Assembly (NCBI RefSeq): GCF_902833145.1
Contig: NZ_CADFEN010000006.1
Span: 62,001 to 126,000, forward strand
Source: Burkholderia sp. BCC0506
GTDB taxonomy: Bacteria; Pseudomonadota; Gammaproteobacteria; Burkholderiales; Burkholderiaceae
Reading direction: 5' to 3'
Length of the DNA: 64,000 bases
Notes under the pieces: model-generated
What the model was told of the DNA's origin: nothing
The model's input: the letters and a program-made list of their open reading frames with translations, nothing else
Database searches by the model: none
Program-made: the position numbers and the translations under genes
In this document: positions 39,637-49,520 of the stretch, one piece after another
How the letters are laid out: the number at the start of each line of letters is the position of its first letter
How positions within the stretch are numbered: the first letter of the stretch is position 1

Positions 39637-39717
39637 GTCGGGCACACTGGCGAAGAGCCCGAAGTATACTCGCTCGCCTCGCAAGCTTCATTGAGGCGGC
39701 GTGCCAGGAGTGTTGCG

Positions 39718-40509
39718 ATGGTCCGCGGTTCCGCCGAGCGCACGATGCGCGTCGTTTTGTCGCAGGTTCGAACGCTGGCCGTGCGCGTTGCCGCGGTCAC
39801 GCTGCCGAATCGCTGCGCGTTGTGCGGCAATTTGTCACACGCCGTGATGTGCGGCGCCTGCGATGCCGTGTACTGGAATGAAGCACGGCTGCGCTGCGAC
39901 GTCTGCGCGCTGCCGCTCGGCGTCGGGCAGGGACGATTCCCCCGCGGCAGCCGCGGCAGCCGCGCGGCCGCGTACCGGTGCGACGCGTGCCGCACCGCGC
40001 CGCCGCCGTTCGACGCGACGCTCGCGCTCGCCGATTACCGCGCACCGCTCGACGGGCTCGCGCGCGGCCTGAAGTTTCACGCGCGGCTCGCGCTCGGCGG
40101 CGAATTCGCGGCGCGGCTCGCACGGCTGGTCGACGATACGCGCGGCGCGAGCGGCTTCGACCTCGTCGCGCCGGTGCCGCTGTCGCGCCGGCGGCTCGTC
40201 GCGCGCGGCTACAACCAGGCGTGGGCGATCGCGCGTCCGCTCGCGCGCCGGCTCGGCGTGCCAGCGGACGCGGCGTTGCTCGCACGCGTCGCCGACACCG
40301 CGCCGCAGTCGCGGCTCGACCGGCACGCGCGGCGCGACAACGTCATGGCCGCATTCGCGGTGGCCGGCGACGTCGCCGGCCGCCACATCGCGCTCGTCGA
40401 CGACGTGATGACGTCCGGCGCGACCCTTGCGGCCGCCGCGCACGCGCTGAAGGCGGCGGGCGCCGTGCGCGTGACGAATCTGGTTGCGCTGCGCACCGCC
40501 AGGGATTAA
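39718..40509 (+). CDS. comF: ComF family protein (phosphoribosyltransferase fold)
   Basis: A 263-residue protein of the ComF/GntX family, linked to DNA uptake or use of external DNA in several bacteria. Its N-terminus carries a zinc-ribbon-like set of cysteines (CALCG, CGAC, CDVC, CDAC). The C-terminal domain has the PRPP-binding signature ALVDDVMTSGATL and the family ARGYNQAWAIARPLAR. The ATG at 39718 has AGGAG 7 bases upstream. The same frame is open far upstream, but that part lies antisense to the methyltransferase and is not coding. Confidence 0.88.
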   Translation: MVRGSAERTMRVVLSQVRTLAVRVAAVTLPNRCALCGNLSHAVMCGACDAVYWNEARLRCDVCALPLGVGQGRFPRGSRGSRAAAYRCDACRTAPPPFDATLALADYRAPLDGLARGLKFHARLALGGEFAARLARLVDDTRGASGFDLVAPVPLSRRRLVARGYNQAWAIARPLARRLGVPADAALLARVADTAPQSRLDRHARRDNVMAAFAVAGDVAGRHIALVDDVMTSGATLAAAAHALKAAGAVRVTNLVALRTARD

Positions 40510-40609
40510 TTAGATAGAGAGGCCGGCCGTTCAAATGCGGCCGTCACGAACCGGTCGGCCGGGGGCACCCGCGCATTGCGCGGCCCGGCCGGCCCAGCCA
40601 AACCGAAAC

Positions 40610-41080
40610 ATGTTCAACGTCGTCCTCGTCGCTCCCGAAATTCCGCCGAACACCGGCAACGTGATCCGCCTGTGCGCGAACACCGGCGCGCACCTGCACC
40701 TGATCGAGCCGCTCGGCTTTCCGCTCGACGACGCGCGGATGCGCCGCGCCGGCCTCGACTATCACGAATATGCGCAGATGCGCGTGCACCGCGACTGGGA
40801 CGCGTTCGTCGCCGCCGAAACGCCCGATCCCGCGCGGATGTTCGCGTTCACGACACGCGGCTCGGGCCGCTTCCACGATCGTGCGTTCCTGCCCGGCGAC
40901 TGGTTCGTGTTCGGCTCGGAAACGCGCGGCCTGCCCGCCGAGCTCCTCGAACGCTTCCCGAACGAACAGCGCGTGCGCCTGCCGATGCGGCCGGACAACC
41001 GCAGCCTGAACCTGTCGAACACGGTCGCGGTGGTCGTGTTCGAGGCGTGGCGCCAGGCCGGCTTCGAAGGCGGCGCCTGA
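40610..41080 (+). CDS. trmL: tRNA (cytidine/uridine-34 2'-O)-methyltransferase TrmL
   Basis: Methylates the ribose of the wobble nucleotide in certain leucine tRNAs. The 156-residue SPOUT protein has the three knot motifs. The first is VVLVAPEIPPNTGNVIRLCANTGAHLHLIEPLGF; the second is FVFGSETRGLP with the SAM-binding glycine; the third is LPMRPDNRSLNLSNTVAVVVFEAWRQ. Length is normal for TrmL (E. coli 157). It lies 100 bases after comF, and cotranscription is possible. Confidence 0.93.
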   Translation: MFNVVLVAPEIPPNTGNVIRLCANTGAHLHLIEPLGFPLDDARMRRAGLDYHEYAQMRVHRDWDAFVAAETPDPARMFAFTTRGSGRFHDRAFLPGDWFVFGSETRGLPAELLERFPNEQRVRLPMRPDNRSLNLSNTVAVVVFEAWRQAGFEGGA

Positions 41081-41108
41081 CGCGCGCCGGGCGCGGCCGC
41101 GGCGCGCG

Positions 41109-41633
41109 TCAGATTCGCGCGAGCCGTGCGCGGTACAGGTCGTGGATGTCGGGGGAAAAACACGCGAACACCACGCGCGTGAGATTCGGCGCCTGCGGCA
41201 GCATCTCGGCGACGGTGCCGACCGCGATGTCGACGGCGGCTTCGGCCGGATACCGATAGACGCCGCAGCTGATCGCCGGAAACGCGATCGACGTCGCGGC
41301 CACTTCCTCGGCCAGCTCGATCGCGCGCCGGTAGCACGACGCAAGCAGCTCGGCCTCGCCGCGCGCGCCGCCGTACCAGACCGGCCCGACCGCGTGGATC
41401 ACGTAGCGCGCCGGCAACCGGTGGCCGCGCGTGAGCTTCGCGTCGCCGGTGTCGCAGCCGCCGAGCGTGCGGCACTCGGCTAGCAGGCCGGGGCCGGCCG
41501 CGCGGTGAATCGCGCCGTCGACGCCGCCCCCGCCGAGCAGCGAGCCGTTCGCGGCGTTGACGATCGCATCGACATCGAGCGTCGTGATGTCGACGACCTG
41601 CGCATCGAGCGTGGTGGAATGGATCTGCAGCAT
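41109..41633 (-). CDS. Macro-domain protein (O-acetyl-ADP-ribose deacetylase type)
   Basis: A 174-residue single macro domain of the YmdB/MacroD class, expected to remove the acetyl group from O-acetyl-ADP-ribose or hydrolyse ADP-ribosylated targets. Key motifs are [34 protein letters not shown], with the catalytic-loop Asn-Ala-Ala-Asn and GGGGVD, and [15 protein letters not shown]. The [12 protein letters not shown] strand is also typical. The start is the ATG at 41633. It converges on trmL with 28 bases between the stops. Confidence 0.9.
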   Translation of the reverse strand: MLQIHSTTLDAQVVDITTLDVDAIVNAANGSLLGGGGVDGAIHRAAGPGLLAECRTLGGCDTGDAKLTRGHRLPARYVIHAVGPVWYGGARGEAELLASCYRRAIELAEEVAATSIAFPAISCGVYRYPAEAAVDIAVGTVAEMLPQAPNLTRVVFACFSPDIHDLYRARLARI

Positions 41634-41725
41634 GACAACCTCGCGGAACGCCGGAGATTGTTCAAGCGTAGCCCGCTTTGGCGCCGCGCGCCCGGCGCAA
41701 CCGTGCCGGGCGATCGCGGCCCGCG

Positions 41726-42724
41726 CTACTCGGCGCGCGCGTCGCGGCGCAGCAGGCCGCTGACGGCGTCGCGCGGCGCGATGCCGTCGAACAGCACGCC
41801 GCACACGGCTTCCGTGATCGGCATTTCGATCGACTGCGCGCGCGCGAGCGCCAGCACGGCCTGCGCGCAGCGCACGCCTTCGGCCACGTGGCCGAGCGCG
41901 CCGAGGATGTCGTTCAGCGTGCGGCCGGCCGCCAGTTGCAGGCCGACCGTGCGGTTGCGCGACAGGTCGCCCGTCGCGGTGAGGATCAGGTCGCCGAGGC
42001 CCGTGAGGCCCGTGAAGGTTTCCGCGCGGCCGCCGAGCGCCACGCCGAGCCGCGACATTTCGGCGAGACCGCGCGTGATCAGCGCGGCGCGCGCGTTCAG
42101 CCCGAGGCCGAGGCCGTCGGAAATGCCCGTCGCGATCGCCAGCACGTTCTTCACCGCGCCGCCGACCTCGACGCCGACCACGTCGTCGCCCGTATAGATC
42201 CGCATCGCGCCGTGATGGAACGCGGCGAGCGTGCGCTCGCGGCATTCGGCCGACGCGCTCGCCACCGTCAATGCGACGGGCAGCGACTGTCCGACCTCGC
42301 GCGCGAAGCTCGGGCCCGACAGCACGCCGTTGCTCTGCTGTTCGGGCAGCTCGGCCGCGATCACCTGATGCGGCAGCAGGTGCGTGTCGGCCTCGAAGCC
42401 CTTGCAGACCCAGACGATGTGCGCGGGCACGCAGCCTGCGTCGCGCATCGCGCGACACAGCGTGCGCAGGCCGGCCACCGGCGCGGCGATCACGCACAGT
42501 GCGTCGTCCGCGGCGCCATGCGCGAGCGCGGCGCCGAGCCCGGCGTCGTAGCGCAGCGCGTCAGGCAACGCGATGCCGTCCAGATAGCGGGAATTTTCGT
42601 GCCGGGCCTGCAGCCCGGCGATGAGCGCGGCGTCGCGCGCCCACAGAAGCGTATCGTGCCGCGCGGCCAGATGGCCTGCGAGCGCGGTGCCCCAGGCACC
42701 GGCGCCGAGAACGGCTACTTTCAT
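41726..42724 (-). CDS. gpsA: NAD(P)-dependent glycerol-3-phosphate dehydrogenase
   Basis: Reduces dihydroxyacetone phosphate to sn-glycerol-3-phosphate for phospholipid synthesis. The 332-residue protein has the N-terminal dinucleotide fold [18 protein letters not shown] and the [11 protein letters not shown] segment. The catalytic lysine is in [23 protein letters not shown], and [16 protein letters not shown] and [23 protein letters not shown] follow. I chose ATG at 42724 (MKVAVLGAG); a GTG three codons upstream is less likely. It follows secB by 25 bases, as in many Betaproteobacteria. Confidence 0.96.
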   Translation of the reverse strand: MKVAVLGAGAWGTALAGHLAARHDTLLWARDAALIAGLQARHENSRYLDGIALPDALRYDAGLGAALAHGAADDALCVIAAPVAGLRTLCRAMRDAGCVPAHIVWVCKGFEADTHLLPHQVIAAELPEQQSNGVLSGPSFAREVGQSLPVALTVASASAECRERTLAAFHHGAMRIYTGDDVVGVEVGGAVKNVLAIATGISDGLGLGLNARAALITRGLAEMSRLGVALGGRAETFTGLTGLGDLILTATGDLSRNRTVGLQLAAGRTLNDILGALGHVAEGVRCAQAVLALARAQSIEMPITEAVCGVLFDGIAPRDAVSGLLRRDARAE

Positions 42725-42749
42725 ACCCAGCACCGGTCCGAGCGAAACG

Positions 42750-43241
42750 TCAGTTCAGCGTCGTGCCGTTCGGCGCGCCATTCGGTGCGCCTGCCGCACC
42801 AGCCTGCTGCTGAAGCTGCGCGAGACGCTGCTCGTACAGCGCCTGGAAGTTGATTTCGGCCAGGTGGATCGGCGGGAAGCCGGCACGCGTGATCGCGTCG
42901 GCGATGTTCGAGCGCAGGTACGGGAACAGGATCGTCGGGCATGCGATGCCGACGAGCGGGTCGAGCTGTTCGTCCGGAATGTTGCGAATGTCGAAAATGC
43001 CGGCCTGCTTCGCTTCGATCAGGAACGCGACCTTGTCCTTCACCTTCGCGGTGACGGTACCCGACACGACGACTTCGAACACGCTTTCCGCGAGGCGATC
43101 GGCCTTGACGTCGACTTCGACTTCAACCGACGGCATGTCCTGCTCGAGGAAGATCGCCGGCGAATTCGGCTGCTCGAGCGACATATCCTTCAGGTAGACG
43201 CGCTGGATGTTGAAGAACGGTTGGTTTTCGACGTCGGACAT
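42750..43241 (-). CDS. secB: Protein-export chaperone SecB
   Basis: Tetrameric chaperone that keeps preproteins unfolded and hands them to SecA. The 163-residue protein has [26 protein letters not shown] at its start and the conserved core [48 protein letters not shown]. The C-terminal tail is rich in Gln, Ala and Gly. It is part of the minus-strand set rhodanese, grxC, secB, gpsA, an arrangement also known in other Proteobacteria. Confidence 0.97.
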   Translation of the reverse strand: MSDVENQPFFNIQRVYLKDMSLEQPNSPAIFLEQDMPSVEVEVDVKADRLAESVFEVVVSGTVTAKVKDKVAFLIEAKQAGIFDIRNIPDEQLDPLVGIACPTILFPYLRSNIADAITRAGFPPIHLAEINFQALYEQRLAQLQQQAGAAGAPNGAPNGTTLN

Positions 43242-43348
43242 GGTGTTTCCCTAAAAGTGGTGACGGGGCGGCTCGGCTCCACGCCGGCCGCCACGGATGA
43301 ATCCTGCGCGCCCGACCCGCGGCGCGGCCGGCGGCCATTCTGCCCTAA

Positions 43349-43609
43349 TCAGGCCGCTTGCAGAAGCGGTACGAGGCCGCCTTCGCGGTCGAGCTTCGAC
43401 AGATCGTCGTAGCCGCCGACGTGCGTGTCGCCGATATAGATCTGCGGCACCGTGCGGCGCCCCGTGCGCGTCATCATTTCCTCGCGGCGGGCCGGATCGC
43501 GATCGATCAGCACCTTTTCGATCTGCTCGACGCCGCGCAGCTTCAGCAGGCGCTCGGCCTGCATGCAATACGGACACACCTGCGTGCTGTACATCAAAAC
43601 CTTGTTCAC
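43349..43609 (-). CDS. grxC: Glutaredoxin 3
   Basis: Small thiol-disulfide oxidoreductase using glutathione. The 86-residue protein has the active-site C-P-Y-C at residues 12-15, the GSH-binding R-R-T-V-P-Q-I-Y-I-G segment with cis-Pro, and GGYDDLSKLDREG. It starts with GTG at 43609, which overlaps the stop of the rhodanese gene as GTGA, so translation is probably coupled. The neighbours secB and rhodanese are the usual ones. Confidence 0.93.
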   Translation of the reverse strand: MNKVLMYSTQVCPYCMQAERLLKLRGVEQIEKVLIDRDPARREEMMTRTGRRTVPQIYIGDTHVGGYDDLSKLDREGGLVPLLQAA

Positions 43610-44028
43610 TTCGCCACTCCTTGTTTGACGACCGGCATCCCGGCCTGCTGCCAGGCGGCCACGCCGCCTTCGAGCACGTGCACCTCGGCGTAACCCGCCG
43701 CCTCGACCTCGCGCGCCGCCTTCTGCGACTGCTGGCCATTCTGGCAGACGAGCAGCACCGGGGTGCTCTTGTTCTTCGCGACCTGCGCAATTTTCGCGCC
43801 GATCTCGGCCGCGGCGATCTGGCGCGCCGACGGCAGGTGGCCGGCGGCGAAGTCGGACGGTGCGCGCAGGTCGATCACGACCGCGTTGCGGCGATTGATG
43901 AGCTGCGTCGCCTCCGCGGCCGACAGGCCGCCGCGGCCGCGGCGCAGGGCCGGCCACGCCAGCAGGCCGCCGGAAACCAGCAGGATCGCGATAAGGGCCA
44001 GGTTCGTGTAATTGGTAAAGAACGTCAC
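43606..44028 (-). CDS. Membrane-anchored rhodanese-like protein
   Basis: A 140-residue protein with an N-terminal transmembrane helix (about 8-26) and a single rhodanese domain. The domain carries VIDLRAPSDFAAGHLPSARQIA and the active-site loop VLLVCQNGQQS with Cys95. Persulfide chemistry or sulfur relay is likely; the acceptor is unknown. The start is GTG at 44028 (VTFFTNYTN). It leads the set rhodanese-grxC-secB-gpsA and is divergent from gpmA, with an A/T-rich stretch (TTATAAAATAA) between them. Confidence 0.87.
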   Translation of the reverse strand: MTFFTNYTNLALIAILLVSGGLLAWPALRRGRGGLSAAEATQLINRRNAVVIDLRAPSDFAAGHLPSARQIAAAEIGAKIAQVAKNKSTPVLLVCQNGQQSQKAAREVEAAGYAEVHVLEGGVAAWQQAGMPVVKQGVAK

Positions 44029-44164
44029 GGAATGCCGCCGGAAAAAGAGAAATCGGATGAGGACAATCCCGCCATTATAAAATAACCGTCTTGCGCGATG
44101 GCGGGCCCCGGTCGGGTCCCGTGCGACGCGCCCCGCTTCCCTCTCACTACCGACCGCACGATCC

Positions 44165-44911
44165 ATGTACAAACTCGTTCTCATCCGCCACGGCGAATCG
44201 ACGTGGAACAAGGAAAACCGCTTCACCGGCTGGGTCGACGTCGACCTGACCGAACAGGGTCGCAACGAGGCCTACCAGGCCGGCGAATTGCTCAAGGAGG
44301 CCGGCTACACGTTCGACATCGCGTACACGTCGGTGCTCAAGCGCGCGATCCGCACGCTGTGGCACGTGCAGGACAAGATGGACCTGATGTATCTGCCGGT
44401 CGTCCATTCGTGGCGCCTGAACGAGCGCCACTACGGCGCGCTGTCGGGCCTGAACAAGGCGGAAACGGCCGCGAAGTTCGGCGACGAGCAGGTGCTCGTG
44501 TGGCGCCGCAGCTACGACACGCCGCCGCCCGCGCTCGAGCCGACCGACGAGCGCGCACCGTACGACGATCCGCGCTACGCGAAGGTACCGCGCGAGCAGC
44601 TGCCGCTCACCGAGTGCCTGAAGGACACCGTCGCGCGCGTGCTGCCGCTGTGGAACGAGTCGATCGCGCCGGCCGTGCGCGCCGGCAAGCAAGTGCTGAT
44701 CGCCGCGCACGGCAACTCGCTGCGCGCGCTGATCAAGTACCTCGACGGCATCTCGGACAGCGACATCGTCGGCCTGAACATCCCGAACGGCGTGCCGCTC
44801 GTGTATGAACTGGACGAGAACCTGAAGCCGATCAAGCACTATTACCTCGGCGACCAGGAAGCGATCGCGCAGGCGCAGGCCGCCGTCGCGAAGCAAGGCA
44901 AGGCGGGCTGA
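44165..44911 (+). CDS. gpmA: 2,3-bisphosphoglycerate-dependent phosphoglycerate mutase
   Basis: Glycolytic interconversion of 3- and 2-phosphoglycerate. The 248-residue protein has the phosphohistidine motif [10 protein letters not shown] (His9), followed by [31 protein letters not shown] and YDTPPP. The second catalytic histidine is in [19 protein letters not shown]. Length is typical of the cofactor-dependent enzyme. It is transcribed away from the rhodanese gene. Confidence 0.97.
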   Translation: MYKLVLIRHGESTWNKENRFTGWVDVDLTEQGRNEAYQAGELLKEAGYTFDIAYTSVLKRAIRTLWHVQDKMDLMYLPVVHSWRLNERHYGALSGLNKAETAAKFGDEQVLVWRRSYDTPPPALEPTDERAPYDDPRYAKVPREQLPLTECLKDTVARVLPLWNESIAPAVRAGKQVLIAAHGNSLRALIKYLDGISDSDIVGLNIPNGVPLVYELDENLKPIKHYYLGDQEAIAQAQAAVAKQGKAG

Positions 44912-45142
44912 CGCCCGTCGCGGCGTGCCGGGCCCCGGCCCGCACGCCGCGCGAACCTTCCCGGCCCCGCCGCGGTCGAATCCGCTTTCGAACCCGCGGC
45001 GCGCGCGGCGGTGCCCGGCCGGGCCTTCTCCGGCCGTTTCGACGCTTTTCGCGCCGTTCCACTGAGTTATCGGACGAACAGTTATACTTGTCCGCTACAT
45101 CCCCGCTACCGCCACGCGCTTCCCGACCGCACCAGACTCTCT

Positions 45143-46681
45143 ATGCGAATGAATTTGAAGAACATCGGCCTGATTGCCGCGGGCCTCGCCACGGGCGTGT
45201 TCGCCACGCTGCAGGTTTCCGCATCGGCCGAGCAGACCGCCACGGCGCCGCTTCCCCTCGACCAGCTCCGCCTGTTCGCGGAAGTATTCGGGCAGATCAA
45301 GCGCGAGTACGTCGAACCGGTCGACGACAAGAAGCTGCTGACGGCCGCGATCAAGGGCATGGTGTCGAGCCTCGATCCGCACTCGTCGTTCCTCGACAAG
45401 ACCGACTATGACGAGCTGCAGGAGCAGACGAAGGGCCGCTTCGCGGGCCTCGGCATCGAGATCTCGCAGGAAGACGGCCTCGTCAAGGTGATCTCGCCGA
45501 TCGAGGACACTCCCGCGTTCCGCGCCGGCATCCGTCCGGGCGACCTGATCACGCGCATCAACGACAAGCCGGTGCGCGGCATGACGCTCGACAAGGCCGT
45601 CAAGCAGATGCGCGGCGAGCCGGGCACCAAGGTCACGCTGACGATCTTCCGCAAGAGCGACGACCGCACGTTCCCCGTCACGGTCACGCGCGCGATCATC
45701 AAGGTCCAGAGCGTGAAGATGAAGATGCTCGACCCGGGCTACGCGTATGTCCGGATCACGAGCTTCCAGGAGCGCACGACGCCCGATCTCGCGCAGAAGC
45801 TGCAGGACATCGCGCGCCAGCAGCCGAACCTGAAGGGCCTGATCCTGGACCTGCGCAACAACGGCGGCGGCCTGCTGCAGAGCGCGGTCGGCGTGGCCGG
45901 CGCGTTCCTGCCGCCCGACTCGGTCGTCGTGTCGACCAACGGCCAGATCCCCGATTCGAAGCAGGTCTACCGCGATACGTACGACAACTATCGCCTGCCG
46001 TCCTTCGACGGCGATCCGCTGAAGAACCTGCCGCCGATCTTCAAGACCGTGCCGATGATCGTGCTGACGAACGCGTATTCGGCGTCCGCGTCGGAAATCG
46101 TCGCCGGTGCGCTGCAGGATTCGAAGCGCGCGCAGATCATGGGCAAGACGACGTTCGGCAAGGGGTCGGTGCAGACGGTCCGCCCGATGACGGCCGACAC
46201 CGCACTGCGCCTGACCACCGCGTACTACTACACGCCGAGCGGCCGGTCGATCCAGAACAAGGGCATCACGCCGGACGTGCCGGTCGATCAGTACGCGGAC
46301 GGCGATCCGGACGACGTGCTCGTGACGCGCGAGGTCGACTACACGAACCACCTCGCGAACACGCAGGATCCGAACGAGAAGAAGGAACAGGAAGAGCGCG
46401 AGCAGCGCCGGATGGATCAACTGCGCGTTCTCGAAGAGCAGAACGACAAGAAGACGCCGGAGCAGCGCCAGAAGGATCGCGATCGCAAGCCGATCGAGTT
46501 CGGCAGCGCCGACGACTTCATGATGCAGCAGGCGCTCAACAAGCTCGAAGGCAAGCCGGTCCAGGAATCGAAGTCGCTGCTCGCCGAGAGCACGACGAAG
46601 AGCCCGGCCGCCAAGGCCGCGAAGGGCGCAAGCGCCGCGAAGCCGGCTTCCGCACCGAAGCCCGCGTCGGCACCGCAGTAA
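45143..46681 (+). CDS. Carboxy-terminal processing protease (S41 family)
   Basis: Periplasmic serine protease that trims C-terminal tails. The 512-residue protein has an uncleaved-anchor or signal-type N-terminus (NIGLIAAGLATGVFATLQVSA). A PDZ domain with GLGIEISQEDGLVKVISPIEDTPAFRAGIRPGDLI follows. The S41 catalytic region has the Ser in TNAYSASASEIVAGALQD and the Lys in GKTTFGKGSVQT. A charged segment (about 415-470) and an Ala/Lys/Pro tail end the protein. I chose ATG at 45143; earlier in-frame starts lack the signal. A terminator follows, before the MoeB-like gene. Confidence 0.92.
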   Translation: MRMNLKNIGLIAAGLATGVFATLQVSASAEQTATAPLPLDQLRLFAEVFGQIKREYVEPVDDKKLLTAAIKGMVSSLDPHSSFLDKTDYDELQEQTKGRFAGLGIEISQEDGLVKVISPIEDTPAFRAGIRPGDLITRINDKPVRGMTLDKAVKQMRGEPGTKVTLTIFRKSDDRTFPVTVTRAIIKVQSVKMKMLDPGYAYVRITSFQERTTPDLAQKLQDIARQQPNLKGLILDLRNNGGGLLQSAVGVAGAFLPPDSVVVSTNGQIPDSKQVYRDTYDNYRLPSFDGDPLKNLPPIFKTVPMIVLTNAYSASASEIVAGALQDSKRAQIMGKTTFGKGSVQTVRPMTADTALRLTTAYYYTPSGRSIQNKGITPDVPVDQYADGDPDDVLVTREVDYTNHLANTQDPNEKKEQEEREQRRMDQLRVLEEQNDKKTPEQRQKDRDRKPIEFGSADDFMMQQALNKLEGKPVQESKSLLAESTTKSPAAKAAKGASAAKPASAPKPASAPQ

Positions 46682-46699
46682 GCGCCGGCCGGCATCCGA

Positions 46700-46735
46700 C
46701 GGGCCATCGCGGGAAGACCGCGATGGCCCGTTTTT
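46700..46735 (+). terminator. Terminator after the S41 protease gene
   Basis: A perfect 13-bp stem (46700-46712 with 46718-46730) with a 5-base loop is followed by five T. It lies 18 bases after the protease stop and 50 before the MoeB-like gene, so that gene should have its own promoter. Confidence 0.92.
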
Positions 46736-46785
46736 CATGCGCGCCTAAAATAACGAACGTCCGCCCGCCTCGCTCACGACGCCCC

Positions 46786-47538
46786 ATGAACGACGATCAA
46801 CTCCTTCGCTATTCCCGCCACATCCTCGTCGACGAGATCGGCATCGAGGCGCAGCAGCGCTTTCTCGACGCGCATGCGATCGTCGTCGGCGCGGGCGGCC
46901 TCGGCTCGCCGGCCGCGATGTATCTCGCGGCCTCGGGCGTCGGCACGCTCACCCTCGTCGATGCCGATACGGTCGACCTCACGAACCTGCAGCGGCAGAT
47001 CCTGCACGTGACGGCATCGGTCGGCCGCAGCAAGGTCGAATCGGGGCGCGACACGCTCGCGCAACTGAATCCCGAGGTGAAGGTGAACGCGGTCGCGGCG
47101 CGCGTCGACGATGCGTGGCTCGACGCACACGTGCCGCACGCGAGCGTCGTGCTCGACTGCACCGACAACTTCGCGACGCGGCACGCGATCAACCGCGCGT
47201 GCGTCGCGCACGGCGTGCCGCTCGTGTCGGGCGCCGCGCTGCGTTTCGACGGCCAGATCAGCACGTTCGACTTCCGCGACGCCGCCGCGCCCTGCTATGC
47301 ATGCGTGTTCCCGGAAGACCAACCGTTCGAAGAAGTCGCGTGCGCGACGATGGGCGTGTTCGCGCCGACCGTCGGGATCATCGGCGCGATGCAGGCGGCC
47401 GAGGCGCTGCGCGTGATCGGCGGTATCGGCAAGACGCTGAACGGGCGGCTGATGATGCTCGATTCGCTGCGGATGGAATGGACGACGATGAAAATCGCGC
47501 GCCAGGCCGATTGCCCCGTGTGCGGGGGCCGGCACTGA
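46786..47538 (+). CDS. HesA/MoeB/ThiF family adenylyltransferase
   Basis: An E1-like enzyme that adenylates the C-terminus of a small sulfur carrier, either MoaD (molybdopterin) or ThiS (thiamine). The 250-residue protein has RYSRHILVDEIGIEAQQRF and the nucleotide-binding GAGGLGSPAAMYLAASGVG. It also has DADTVDLTNLQRQILH, the Asp of DCTDNFATRH, two Cys-x-x-Cys pairs for zinc (CYAC, CPVC) and a cysteine in EEVACATMGVFAP. Length and lack of a rhodanese domain fit MoeB or ThiF; no moa or thi gene is adjacent, so I do not choose. It converges on ptsI. Confidence 0.88.
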   Translation: MNDDQLLRYSRHILVDEIGIEAQQRFLDAHAIVVGAGGLGSPAAMYLAASGVGTLTLVDADTVDLTNLQRQILHVTASVGRSKVESGRDTLAQLNPEVKVNAVAARVDDAWLDAHVPHASVVLDCTDNFATRHAINRACVAHGVPLVSGAALRFDGQISTFDFRDAAAPCYACVFPEDQPFEEVACATMGVFAPTVGIIGAMQAAEALRVIGGIGKTLNGRLMMLDSLRMEWTTMKIARQADCPVCGGRH

Positions 47539-47607
47539 CGCGCGACGGGCATGCGCGTCGCGCATGCGTGACACTTCGCTACATAGAGTGAGCGGCGGCG
47601 AAAACGC

Positions 47608-49380
47608 TTAAGCGGCCGCGTCCGCCCGCGGCTCGGCAACCGCCAGCCGCTGCAGCGCCGCCTGCACTTCTTCGGGCTCGAACGCGGCCAGCACGTCGGC
47701 CGTCGGCTTTTCGAGCGCCTTCAGGTGCGCGCGCAGGATCTCCTGCTTCACGACGAGCAACTGGCTCGGGTGCATCGAGAACTCGGTGAGCCCCATCCCG
47801 AGCAACAGGCGCGTGAGCGCCGGGTCGCCCGCCATCTCCCCGCATACCGACACCGATACGCCCGCGCGCTTCGCTTCGCGCAGCGTGTACGCGATCAGGT
47901 GCAACACGGCCGGATGCAGCGGGTCGTACAGGTGCGCGACCGCGTTGTCGGCGCGATCGATCGCGAGCGTGTACTGGATCAGGTCGTTCGTGCCGATCGA
48001 CAGGAAATCGAAGCGCTTCAGGAACAGCGGCAGCGCGATCGCCGCGGCCGGAATCTCGATCATCGCGCCGAGCCGCACGTTCGGATCGTACGCGAGCCCC
48101 GCGTCGTCGAGCTGGCGCTTCGCCTCGCGGATCAGGTCGAGCGTCTGGTCGATCTCCTGCGCGTGCGCGAGCATCGGGATCAGGATCTTCACCTGGCCGA
48201 ACGCGGATGCGCGCAGGATCGCGCGCAACTGCGTGAGGAACATCTGCGGCTCGGACAGGCTCCAGCGGATCGCGCGCAGCCCGAGCGCCGGGTTCGGCGC
48301 CGTTTCGTAGCCTTCGTCGAGCGCCTCGAGCGGCTTGTCGGCGCCGACGTCGATCGTGCGGATCGTCACCGGCATGCCCTTCATCCACTCGACGGCCCGC
48401 TTGTACGCGGCGAACTGCTCCTCCTCTTCCGGCATCTCCTTCTGATGCATGAACAGGAACTCGGAACGGAACAGGCCGACGCCGACCGCGCCGGCTTCGA
48501 CGGCCGCCTTCGCGTCGTCGGGCAGCTCGATGTTCGCGTACAGGTCGATCTTCGTGCCGCACAACGTTTGCGTCGGCGAGAACTTCAAGCGCTGCAGCTT
48601 GCGTTGCTCCAGCAGTTTCTCGGACTGGCGGTACGAATATTCCTCGAGGACGATCGGCGCCGGATCGACGATCACGATGCCCTGGTCGCCGTCGACGATG
48701 ATCAGGTCGTCCTGGCGGATCAGCGAACTCGCATGCTGGACGCCGACCGCGGCCGGAATGCCGAGGCTGCGCGCGACGATCGCCGTGTGCGACGTGCGCC
48801 CGCCGAGATCGGTGACGAACGCCTGGAACGACTGCGTCTTGAACTGCATCATGTCGGCCGGCGCGATGTCGTGCGCGACGACAATCATCTCGTTCGTGCC
48901 ATTCCTGGCCGCGCCATCGAGCGCCTGCGACGCGGACGGCGCCCCGGCGAGCGCCTTCAGCACGCGCTCGACCACCTGCTCGATGTCGGCCTTGCGCTCG
49001 CGCAGGTATTCGTCCTCGATGTCGTCGAAATGGCGCGTCAGCAGTTCGAGTTGCTCGGTCAGCGCCCATTCGACGTTGTAGCGGCGCGTGCGGATCAGGT
49101 CGATGGTTTCCTGCACGAGCATCTCGTCGCTCAGGATCATCGTGTGGACGTCGATGAATGCGCCGACTTCGCTCGGGGTATCGTCGGTCAGGTCGGCGCG
49201 CAGCGCTTCGAGCTCGCGACGCACGACGTCGAGCGCCGTGTGGAATCGCTCCACTTCGGCATCGATCTGGTGGGCCTCGATCAGGTAATGGGCGACGTCG
49301 AGCGCCGCCGGCGCGATCAGATACGCTCGCCCGATCGCGATACCTCGTGAGACGGGAATGCCATGCAGCGTGAAGGACAC
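47608..49380 (-). CDS. ptsI: PTS Enzyme I (phosphoenolpyruvate-protein phosphotransferase)
   Basis: Phosphorylates HPr using phosphoenolpyruvate. The 590-residue protein has phosphohistidine H198 in LGGRTSHTAIVARSLGIPAAVG. The PEP-binding barrel has LFRSEFLFMHQ and SIGTNDLIQYTLAIDRAD, and the catalytic Cys is in VSVCGEMAGDP. GTG at 49380 with GGAGG 4 bases upstream gives the normal N-terminus VSFTLHGIPVSRGIAIG. It follows ptsH, separated by a hairpin terminator. This is a second EI in the window besides the EI domain of NagF. Confidence 0.96.
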   Translation of the reverse strand: MSFTLHGIPVSRGIAIGRAYLIAPAALDVAHYLIEAHQIDAEVERFHTALDVVRRELEALRADLTDDTPSEVGAFIDVHTMILSDEMLVQETIDLIRTRRYNVEWALTEQLELLTRHFDDIEDEYLRERKADIEQVVERVLKALAGAPSASQALDGAARNGTNEMIVVAHDIAPADMMQFKTQSFQAFVTDLGGRTSHTAIVARSLGIPAAVGVQHASSLIRQDDLIIVDGDQGIVIVDPAPIVLEEYSYRQSEKLLEQRKLQRLKFSPTQTLCGTKIDLYANIELPDDAKAAVEAGAVGVGLFRSEFLFMHQKEMPEEEEQFAAYKRAVEWMKGMPVTIRTIDVGADKPLEALDEGYETAPNPALGLRAIRWSLSEPQMFLTQLRAILRASAFGQVKILIPMLAHAQEIDQTLDLIREAKRQLDDAGLAYDPNVRLGAMIEIPAAAIALPLFLKRFDFLSIGTNDLIQYTLAIDRADNAVAHLYDPLHPAVLHLIAYTLREAKRAGVSVSVCGEMAGDPALTRLLLGMGLTEFSMHPSQLLVVKQEILRAHLKALEKPTADVLAAFEPEEVQAALQRLAVAEPRADAAA

Positions 49381-49520
49381 GCGCACCTCCTCTGTACAAG
49401 TAAAGCCGCGGCACACTGCTGCGATGCGCTTATGACCCCGGTTAGCGATTATAAATTCCGCGACTCCCTGCTGACTGCATGCAGCGCAGCATTGCGCATT
49501 TCGCATCAATGCTTCCGACG

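Noticed and set aside
38017-39717. Large N-terminal extension of the comF frame
   Set aside because: It runs antisense through the methyltransferase and DUF2244 genes. The ATG at 39718 with AGGAG gives the normal ComF N-terminus.
44065-44090. TTATAAAATAA stretch between the rhodanese gene and gpmA as a divergent promoter
   Set aside because: A -10-like sequence exists on both strands, but no acceptable -35 at 16-18 bases was found.
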